Shown piece by piece: positions 61,301-64,000 of a stretch of 64,000 nt of DNA. The notes beneath the pieces are model-generated. The model was not told where the DNA came from and searched no databases. It saw only the letters and a list, made by a program, of their open reading frames with translations. The DNA is from Leishmania donovani (Eukaryota; Euglenozoa; Kinetoplastea; Trypanosomatida; Trypanosomatidae), in assembly GCF_000227135.1 (NCBI RefSeq), contig NC_018252.1, forward strand, positions 372,803-436,802. Direction: 5' to 3'. Both the position numbers and the translations under genes were made by a program. Positions within the stretch are counted from its first letter, which is position 1. Each line of letters opens with the position of its first letter.

Positions 61301-64000
61301 GCTGTGATGGACACGATGTTGTCGTGATCACGCGCCTCTGCCTGCTGCATGTCTTCCGCAGCGCCCTCAGACGCGCTCTCCGGAAGCTGAAACACAAGCA
61401 GGTCGGACCAGCTGTCGCGACCGTAGCCGCCTGTGGAAGGGTGCTCGACAATGCCGCCGCCACCGCCACCGCCACCGCATCCCAGGCAGCGCCGCAGCGC
61501 CTCCAGGTTTGATGGCAGAGAGAAGACAGAGCCAGCCGCCAGCAGACGCTCGCCAGCGCTGTCGTGCATGTATATAGCGAGCCGCACGTCCATCCACTTC
61601 GGGTCTTCTATGATCGGAGGGCCTGCTTGCGCGTTGCCGCCCCATGCATCGCGCCACCCCCCTGCAAGTGCGGCCGCTGCACTGTTTGCCAAACCCGCCC
61701 TGGGCGCCTGCCGCGGGCAGTGCAGCGCTGAGCACCAGTGCCGCAGCCCGTGCACCGAAACAAAAACACACTGTCGAGGTGGACGCACCATCAGCTCCCG
61801 CACCGCCTGGCGGAAAGCCTGCTGTGCCTCCTCCGCAGCTGCGATCGCCTCCTCGTTGTACTTGGCCTCGAGTCGCTCCGCCTCCCGCTTCTGGTGCAAA
61901 CGACCGGTGCTCGCGGCAACAGGCGGCTCCGCGTCCCACGCGCGCAGCCGAGGCAGCTCCTCTGGGGACACCAAGAGTGTCCACAGCGGATGAGGTGCAG
62001 TGGAGGCAGTGGTTGCCGCGCCTTCCTCCTCCTCCTCCACTCCGCCTCCTCCTCCTCCGGTACGAGCACCAGCGCGATTGTGGTGGTCGGGAGCCTCAGC
62101 GGCGTCTGCGACAGCAGAGGGAGCTGACCCGTCGCCCCCCGGCACACTGCCATCGCTTCCCAGTACTCCCACGCCGCCGGAGTAGTTGGCACCGTCGGCT
62201 TCAGCCCACCAGTGCGTCGAAGAAGACGCTTTGGTGTTCACGCTCACCGCCACATCCAGCTTCGCACGCGGCGCCGACGCGGAGCTGCTGAAGGCAGCCT
62301 GGCCTACTACGTCAAGTGGAGGTGTTCTGTTCTGCTCAGCTGCAGCGGCAGTAGCAGCAGCCGTCTCAGCTTCTTCGCCCTGACTGCGAAGGCCGCTGTC
62401 ACCCTCGTCCGTCTCTTCAGCTCCGTCGTGAAGCGGAGCTAACGTATCGGCCCGGCTAATGAGTGGCGCTTCACCGTCGGCGTAGCTGCTGGTGCTGCCT
62501 CTACAACCGGCATATGCTGCAGCCTCGCCCACGCCTTCGTCGACGCTTTCAGCAGTGTCCTTTTCACTGCTGTGTGGTGTCTCCGTCGCGCTCCCGAGTC
62601 CCCGCGGAGGCCCGCTGCCTTCGCTGCCAGCGGCGCCGCCGCTTCTCATTCCGCCGAGCCCCGCCCGCCTCTCCGCCCTGTCCTCGCTGCGAGCCGTAAT
62701 GTTCGCTCGCACAGCCCCAGCTGTCGCCACCGGCGACGCCGTACTGCCTTCGCGCCTTGGCAGGTCCTTGTGCCGCCCTGCATGCAGAGCAGAAAGGCCT
62801 ATGGAATGGTCTCGGTGGGTGTTTTCCGCTGGGAAGCACACGCGGTGCACTTCCATGCGGCTCGTACGCACTCCGCCCGTGGCTTTCTTGCGGCCGCAGC
62901 ACAGCCAGCCCGGCACGCCGCCTTTGCCACGGACAACGGGGGTGACCTCCTCGTATTCGACTAGCTTGACCATCCTCGTGCCCAAAGCTGCTGCCGTGCC
63001 TCCGGTTACTGCCCCCTCTCGTTCATCCTGCAGACACGGCGCGCTAACGGCGACGGAAGAGCGGAGGCTCCGCGTCGTGCTGCCGGTAATGCTCACAGTG
63101 CTGTACGAGGAGCCGTAGGTGTAAGAGTACCAGCTACCGCTGCTGTCGTGCCCATGGCAGTGGTTTGCGGCACTGTGCGATTGCCACGATCCCCTGCCCT
63201 CTCGCTCTTCATCGCTGCGGTGGCTGCGGCTGCTGCGGCGGCGGCTGCGGTTGTCCGCGTCGCTGCCGTGTCGACTCCCCTCTTCTGACGATGTCCAGCG
63301 ATCCGCAAACTGCGCCATGGACAACGGCGTCTGCCCCAGCATCGCATTGCTGCGCACGCTACCCAACGAGAGGCGGTTGTGTCCCGCCACGGTACTCTTT
63401 AACGTCGCGAAGCTACCTGCGGTCTCGACAGACCCGCTGCCGCCGACGGCCCCGTTCAGAGAGATGGGCGGGTTAATGCGCAGAAGAGGTGCGGGATACG
63501 CTTCCCTGTGCGGCTCTCCAATTAAGCCGGCGGCTGCCGTAGCGGTCGCGGCAGGCACAGGAAGTGCTGGTGAGATGGGCACGGGGTGCAGCGCGGTAGG
63601 TACAGCATCTGGCTCTACGGAAGCTGCAGAGGCAGATGTGGCCACGGCACGGCCGGCATCATGATTCCCACGGGCAGCCGCCGCTTCCTTTTCCAAGGCG
63701 GACGAGGGTGCCAGTGCGGCTACTGCGGAGGACGGCGGCGGCGGCGGCTGCTGGTGGTGTGTCGTGGGCCGTGGCGGTGGAGGCGACGCTGCTGGTGCAG
63801 AAGGTGATGAACCAAGAGGGGAGGGGTGCGCAGGAGCGGGTAGCACTGCTGGCGACAACGCCGGCGCTGCCGTGGTTGACGCCCCTGCGTTGAGAGACAC
63901 AGCACCCCTAGCCATCGCAACGGCTGGGGCTGGCAGCAAAGTTGAAGCAGACGCGGACGCAAGCGCCTCTGCGCGCTTGTCTCCGTCGTGTTCCTTGGGG
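46309..64000 (-). CDS. Giant protein (at least 5,896 residues) with repeated C2-like modules and kelch-like tail; 5' end outside the window
   Basis: One uninterrupted frame runs from the TGA at 46309-46311 to the right edge. The first ATG inside the window is at 63913-63915, but codons before it (ending ...EALASASAST) are open, so the true start may lie beyond. The visible N-terminal part (to about 61.9 kb) is mainly disordered, with Ser/Arg-rich stretches and a conserved-looking block containing LVEYEEVTPVVRGKG and VPGWLCCGRKK. Then recurring modules begin, each opening with a strand pair such as CVFVSVHGL (61.78 kb), CAHVYCEVLAL (59.37), LRIHEVRLQW (58.31), AVVHVEVCDMICFD (57.41), RVLLVRVGPL (56.37), RCVYLTLDQL (55.44), VTVTRIELCGVDL (54.39), IKRVELLEV (52.63), IVGVEVSGVEL (50.81) and VIRVDTFAVLD (48.57). 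They continue through HPRWQHTFRC/LHLRVFD- and W(L/V)PL-type segments and close with strands like GFVLVEWRRV. This is C2-domain grammar. The C terminus (47.6-46.5 kb) has kelch/galactose-oxidase-like blades (HSATLVGGRIWLLGGW; RYVAVFGGLM; ARYGHCVTPV; SYFVFGG). No membrane segment is obvious. A membrane-associated or ciliary scaffold is inference. Confidence 0.85.
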   Translation of the reverse strand, partial: PKEHDGDKRAEALASASASTLLPAPAVAMARGAVSLNAGASTTAAPALSPAVLPAPAHPSPLGSSPSAPAASPPPPRPTTHHQQPPPPPSSAVAALAPSSALEKEAAAARGNHDAGRAVATSASAASVEPDAVPTALHPVPISPALPVPAATATAAAGLIGEPHREAYPAPLLRINPPISLNGAVGGSGSVETAGSFATLKSTVAGHNRLSLGSVRSNAMLGQTPLSMAQFADRWTSSEEGSRHGSDADNRSRRRSSRSHRSDEEREGRGSWQSHSAANHCHGHDSSGSWYSYTYGSSYSTVSITGSTTRSLRSSVAVSAPCLQDEREGAVTGGTAAALGTRMVKLVEYEEVTPVVRGKGGVPGWLCCGRKKATGGVRTSRMEVHRVCFPAENTHRDHSIGLSALHAGRHKDLPRREGSTASPVATAGAVRANITARSEDRAERRAGLGGMRSGGAAGSEGSGPPRGLGSATETPHSSEKDTAESVDEGVGEAAAYAGCRGSTSSYADGEAPLISRADTLAPLHDGAEETDEGDSGLRSQGEEAETAAATAAAAEQNRTPPLDVVGQAAFSSSASAPRAKLDVAVSVNTKASSSTHWWAEADGANYSGGVGVLGSDGSVPGGDGSAPSAVADAAEAPDHHNRAGARTGGGGGGVEEEEEGAATTASTAPHPLWTLLVSPEELPRLRAWDAEPPVAASTGRLHQKREAERLEAKYNEEAIAAAEEAQQAFRQAVRELMVRPPRQCVFVSVHGLRHWCSALHCPRQAPRAGLANSAAAALAGGWRDAWGGNAQAGPPIIEDPKWMDVRLAIYMHDSAGERLLAAGSVFSLPSNLEALRRCLGCGGGGGGGGIVEHPSTGGYGRDSWSDLLVFQLPESASEGAAEDMQQAEARDHDNIVSITAEGTTGHCSDRGDGGGDAPSHRASKCGLAGSGHLGSLDGCGILYVKLEERGERWVSLGDACAGAAATRAGEAASCGTRAHSLVKDAQPAAAAAAAVGGGAEGLVTSSQQDEEETPQSSVGRRTEPSSPSLSLPLAGEAAPPSSSASETTAGRDDTRHAIGATSDVDSLHARASADGGTDERAQVTGTRLEEYWGPLAVSPPLLPADLCKLQSDQPPLLTALGTTAEAAASAVACPGQLLPQLSCRLRWAQEPQPGSRAAPEPAPRVASVEQGLSAWASLGTAIKEYERVCRCASTGAVSAVTAANHKPFWPLTVLWNTIPPHLAAENDKLREVRKASVAASPLQRWCGGELAPRGHAMETLMVCSVVMRCAAAILFAHELADVPENRYCPPTSISVTGGCDGVVVEGAAAVGAGDAHGTPVAHRAPVMQYNVSFHAVLTRDTASSLLFTVHSAASPADVFGFAVWTPFDAASAAHVQSHHCHEDAGVGGVADVWLPLFAPGSADATPLTSVPAQQRKVASSSISSATLSSTNKDQNRSTTGLLLVGWLHCDVEAVFLPSLTEAAVQQLWNGPQRSLSSLAAAAGGESGHDGCCIGHGISVEDDTLVDFSVMEGAGLRPLATPFGMPLSPTPLRWDDSATWGNNGTCAHVYCEVLALQRQRQQGTGHQVPRWSPHAAGVFAPASSSSAAPAVVYRAHSSGYRLRAAARTDCDLMSFASESDGQGRTARCAPLSDSGDEVEVRSAYDARTWTSAAGAEPNAVLPVTDSVAHTNHPRWQHTFRCGLALLSSLHLRVFDLCQHRLGGDGSETKPQAAERGSVRARLSGASGGRARLLGTTNVSSWLLRRLLCRPSGEGCAWLPLLWSPGAAAGPMTACATANGKGSFQQHFFPSVCNGFVLVEWRRVPQATAVARLPCSREASSWCASVTRRLLDSKGRRTTAPAARTRSFLGTLKKLHDFPQRWYHPMPLPGTEPSSVTAAPTAYSRELGWITPEVVPWLRIHEVRLQWPWLQHLLCMHGGQAQLSLRYPAAQGETRLLPLCLLVPLCELADPSTSTVCGGRPSSVHPRETRDAAAVYGMVLSAAPSDDTPPSPNAAAPAEATLCLPASPFIEVQVWWYPRNGIGSAAGGGFDVPPRFIGRGEWRFPAHEEAAEMRGLVAGTDQGAFEEALNSQLTTADAAGFACLSDGEEESGAAMGPAPLPTALRSFFTPHEADLRVAPVHSTGVPQHVEGGLLTWRLMSVPRLLCDGWGELPPAMPRPLPESSSCVAGPCGDVCRPLRPSPAAVRASTWAWPDIGTPAVVHVEVCDMICFDHTDGPCIDTARATAAVQIAVSGTTCAGSPTETPPDESAAITEARCWMYPGDAPPPEAPRVAYALSPLYNTAAKATDTGSNMGGNQQQYQLPPSQASWALKTPPRPPQATAAAGDGEKSAARSVMPGAGASRSPAMEVQWPPRRFGWVDDAPPSLSVWVMAPPSLSGGAGAADNTAVAAKERVWGAVRLPGLDAFKSTSGVLWLPLFQSYAAPALAAEVPRCTAAAEDVALSSNSGSSSGSGTGTGTSENCGAVSPPPSPSTAERAHGGIAATAPPQSTLACGDAPDSLMMMAAPRAAIVVKHVGFVAVRYAHNMQRRAADAVTTSGTEPSAAGPRVLLVRVGPLHRRFPVSVAARHPLSSPSSPPPSESCTSASEAPLTPPSDAALTHRNAAWTALAAADNAAGTAAATGVLLGNVSSDADVLLGFEAHQLSVHAPDADTGRDVSREASSSSRVAVFPLPRRDAGDDGSLQLRVQTRVGASAAMATNTMYFDPGGDEATPESAQWVPLMVRRRLHDAHGVGYDGEGESVVAELLVQWRVVDLSAATAPPRATFSPTSLQRLVRECCGGGGASCSYTLLPALSAAAQAHQNPLGQSCADAQRRAGFLELPGRERRGQDTITTEQASRVLSRVLRTIQPRRRRCVYLTLDQLLVQCSARQRRMWAALQRGTTASPQEMLVDGGHDDAASAPIRFRLEVQLRWPVEWSAAWRGIASSSPRRVPLEAEIGAAASLPPAAAASATSTAGTVSLNVWVDSGEGVFVESSSPAASGAAVADEAAVYASGERLLSCASLPPLCLVLPSAEDPDHLLGDLGLAARFCLTFALFVVPQSRGDRDSREKASDLCVGTGRTPMASSPSVQFGLTSLLPSASGRSGGGPPYADATGADAKDGVATVPPLLRWRARVTESLPVPPPASSILCNSPKVRDLAVDSGKAMGDDGARCDKHMPSWLLSSSPASSSAEKDEVIEGDGHTRAAGATAAPLLPRTPALAHVTVTRIELCGVDLSLARGAAQRHLRVLPPATVTVMTTDVTGAAAAPTDRRGGAANAASTAHQLLPCLLSLRPTAASPPIHATSTPSLPMTRLDQIQPVPPPPQRYMWSTDVCIAAPVSQLVFCVSVPVASLRSARVEEAWLPPRSPSSEAEHQDADAQGVDARWRSRHGDQVNVVGKAVYALDLLAQVEGARRPCNDSCLVSAAQTADCVRDVVLEVESLVHGHWLGRLWVQVDITAADLLMRDAASVFFTSRMTLSVQRCSGFAVGDVPLAYRAEETYVRLRERAALLCERRGRLPRRLRQQLKEIRQIRRQLRQGQRQQRDGVLANHTALSRAGVVRLTSAWGERGTGASSTYTSKPFALPTATELVRHRCRATTSSSSTCAPLLCLSRDTNTAQTTNDAAATVQLELCQASSGVTVAAGQMVIPLHSARTLWRDGAWQPPVPTVTSPLSVRVDLQACTVSEVHTPCICPVTPPGGEADVTATWAVHPARGDTWLTCICLKPTAGGDGAATPPRQLLLRWVYCFEATAYPETEHAVDMPLHLRSSSTATGHGGKSAQTPQARFRPRDGAPVYWSGAAMQLPRIGPVGATIKRVELLEVTPVSCAHLLVGGEAWGVAQPSPLRCNLPTRDACMTTRLALHAWTLADQLCFEARRRQAQDSGEDALMWLTCGGASAVGSRRCRPGYEVLMGLYTSSSLAKCAAQLLEQRGLRATGAEMPIAPIALATQPPRWPPHAGVNAPVACNAAGSIKADESSSPPVLHVRSHASTSPAKDVVVPGAVGSGGGVAMRALTFRCSGAAFAKLELGQVDTISCCVVAERRRRDRGAALRAHQPPLAENGSGAAGRPEAFIVVLDAGKATSLLQKRCSAEDLPQAATGSSPSLASSQLTATWLPALELSHSTMAVPCAAAARRADAHHGTQKARLQEVRGALLRVVLPLVQPDPVVAAAGDGKADDDAGSDSGDEVATMEEEQFRIEVAVRGRRCGAGADEAATTAYYVSDPLCASDIFRSACSCGERSGIGSSADTTAAAAGGDSPLRMSPSQWLSTLAMRLVPAPASAGMTGSAACESNEKEREAGPLSPRMAPTATMEVTWALDVLGVLRTSACAAGVVLASAKCARRRADRHAGDWAHRTEAVFGSLACMADDTDEDDDAGGGGVGMRQLEAYAAWNDFLAAQDGVEKMRAAQAELRHWRCTIVGVEVSGVELLSWCSTGVETDADTADEVYDIAQCTSLLAQLVLPIGAPSSAAGADAEGQPTQDSDGTGNHHRRRLRSKGGLVMGVARTTVTRMDRGARLDTEAAPTSCDRATMKGSACSARSVAPVISSSRPRRHRYTGTFTPLSWSMAVPDMIGQAAAAAAAHREEKGTAATVGGDPAAGLTVWQLLSRAPPSSSSARNSIDNSHSTAQNTTQLVYNLGATQLAGLLHECALYLVQVLARWLGDVYTTEEREALLEAAALYPTQWMQLAPVTPIMDGTQGNARVRFKCAYSYHGPVLLLPKSLSTVVPSRITAPRALADAVCCAQLDRVQLAYTSLDGAEATAATAGPHRRNGTSAAAAWPSRLSLVMRVRVTTERVVDGAVVQSRNVAQWHTQLAPVPCGGAPLITEAAWESGTVAPFAPAASSPSAATSQPTPAPTAPVATPVPVTVSPSAGGAAEPPQNRGGDVHQRIVTTASAAPSSVKEVVPLLPTTSFFCWQPPSLEEAMEGCSAAHTSAAVPAAHATETTMTTTLVEIVLVLADEKTEEGDSAAADSQGRLPGGGGGVVAGTVVGRGQLRLGCSSSKEVVWDVAEGRVESGWRLYAPLSVRLPVTAEAALPRGGCDASTSAIAPGEGARGEPQPSLTFSFDLLIFTAPSMAQVAALQASRAVQADQRRRSLSVLQRTEEALAASAAADYHLHEQGSELNKRVCTIAAGEPRVTLRQLSQMWVSRRPYQLLRVPPIVIRVDTFAVLDSVPSSTARRVAALSAGGNNKGGPTRLSQTLWTTLRRRMARRVSTHDGTDAVPCPGQRCSGGGLSGGTSDASMSVEVQAWLVDEQTGEVRVPVWTLLSNGPPLQRSGGAAACNPSHAPSLASHLHAGRTILRNAQRLRLDWCSEDEGARLQSMSLPASLAGLLGSASVSYIATDGSACTWVSGGLRRRCAQHTRHGACHALKVQGSAGGANSGRGAVEPVPPLLRSAAHHTNPGRRRRQPLVPTPATRVAAQPSPPPPTPGLDSCTASCQFDYDLYRSHFLSCAAAAQDGQATTPGWRCEAHACVTGSLPAASPSTNAASRLFHSATLVGGRIWLLGGWISPAGATTLPSTLAALVGTARLVERRRREVRQAVTHGRDNDATGDRLSPTPLAECALRCASTSVSSAPCKAGNVPTSASLRWCEVVQSVQCLNDGFPAPPVDAPWPSSQAEDSTDAAEATRRLLAAPPRLACHVAVTCGDRYVAVFGGLMAPTGTDDDAPVATSAVHIYDTVQGTWSAQYEPNTGDVQGEWPVARYGHCVTPVPGTGGARQPRSYFVFGGATITPSCPTVLVPPAQLLWIWTPVPGVLQHGRSGAVEDVPVHSAWRRVQLPVELATPLAGRFLSQLHTYSAVEVAAAVCGAEETLDDGAAVPSDPGLTTMVLCVAGGMTAPALHTVPAVAHDQSPFATKASAPDAYRAFCECVEPWFAHPASDVASVLVACVCERQQQLPSLPAYSAPSSQTRTRTH
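46500..47620 (-). other. Kelch-like repeat region of the giant protein
   Basis: At least three blades show the hydrophobic strand plus GG signature: RLFHSATLVGGRIWLLGG (about 47.58 kb), RLACHVAVTCGDRYVAVFGG (about 47.13 kb, followed by VHIYDTVQGTW) and PVARYGHCVTPVP then SYFVFGG (about 46.95-46.88 kb). A weaker one near 46.6 kb reads TTMVLCVAGGM. The order H..(7-10)..GG..W matches kelch motifs of galactose-oxidase-type propellers. Four blades are too few for a closed propeller unless others are degenerate. Confidence 0.7.

Noticed and set aside
1..64000. CRISPR arrays, bacterial operons or insertion sequences
   Set aside because: No spaced direct repeats, Shine-Dalgarno-led gene clusters or transposase ORFs; all features fit a kinetoplastid nucleus.

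Overview
The window looks like nuclear DNA of a kinetoplastid, most likely Leishmania or a close relative. The evidence is: long intron-less genes with GC-rich third positions; genes packed in two long same-strand runs; pyrimidine-rich intergenic tracts followed by an AG and then the first ATG (the arrangement of trans-splicing); abundant (GT)n/(AC)n microsatellites; and an apparent SIDER-type degenerate retroposon. The species cannot be fixed from the sequence alone.

Layout. From 1 to about 38.1 kb all supported genes are on the + strand. In order: a decayed coding-like stretch (0.94-1.80 kb); a LYR-motif, complex-I-type mitochondrial protein (2.56-3.05); a disordered hypothetical (4.2-6.0); a 2-oxoglutarate/Fe(II) oxygenase-type protein (8.4-9.7); the Sec61 gamma translocon subunit (10.9-11.1); a 3-hydroxyisobutyrate-dehydrogenase-like enzyme with a long tail (12.6-13.9); a possible 103-residue protein (14.7-15.0) followed by a SIDER-like element; a divergent pseudokinase (16.2-18.7); a coiled-coil hypothetical (20.0-22.9); frataxin (23.9-24.4); a repeat-bearing protein interrupted by an 827-base assembly gap (25.9-28.7); a coiled-coil hypothetical (32.1-34.7); and an eIF4B-like RRM/RGG protein (36.7-38.1).

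Between 38.06 and 40.51 kb the coding strand switches in a convergent (tail-to-tail) arrangement. This region holds a short gap and a 26-bp tandem repeat. Expected function: the transcription termination zone of two polycistronic units.

From 40.5 kb to the right edge all genes are on the - strand: a CorA-type Mg2+ transporter (40.5-41.8), a possible decayed locus (42.5-43.1), a secreted/ER type-I DnaJ (43.8-45.0), and one giant ORF of at least 5,896 codons (46.3-64.0). The giant ORF is open at the right edge. It looks like a series of C2-like modules at about 0.9-1.05 kb spacing with a kelch-like tail.

The genes do not form a pathway, which is normal for kinetoplastid polycistrons. Several are mitochondrial (LYR protein, frataxin, perhaps the dehydrogenase), two serve the secretory pathway (Sec61 gamma, DnaJ), and one is a likely translation factor. 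The candidates for something undescribed are the giant C2-like/kelch protein, the pseudokinase, and the two neighbouring proteins that share a short strand-like motif.
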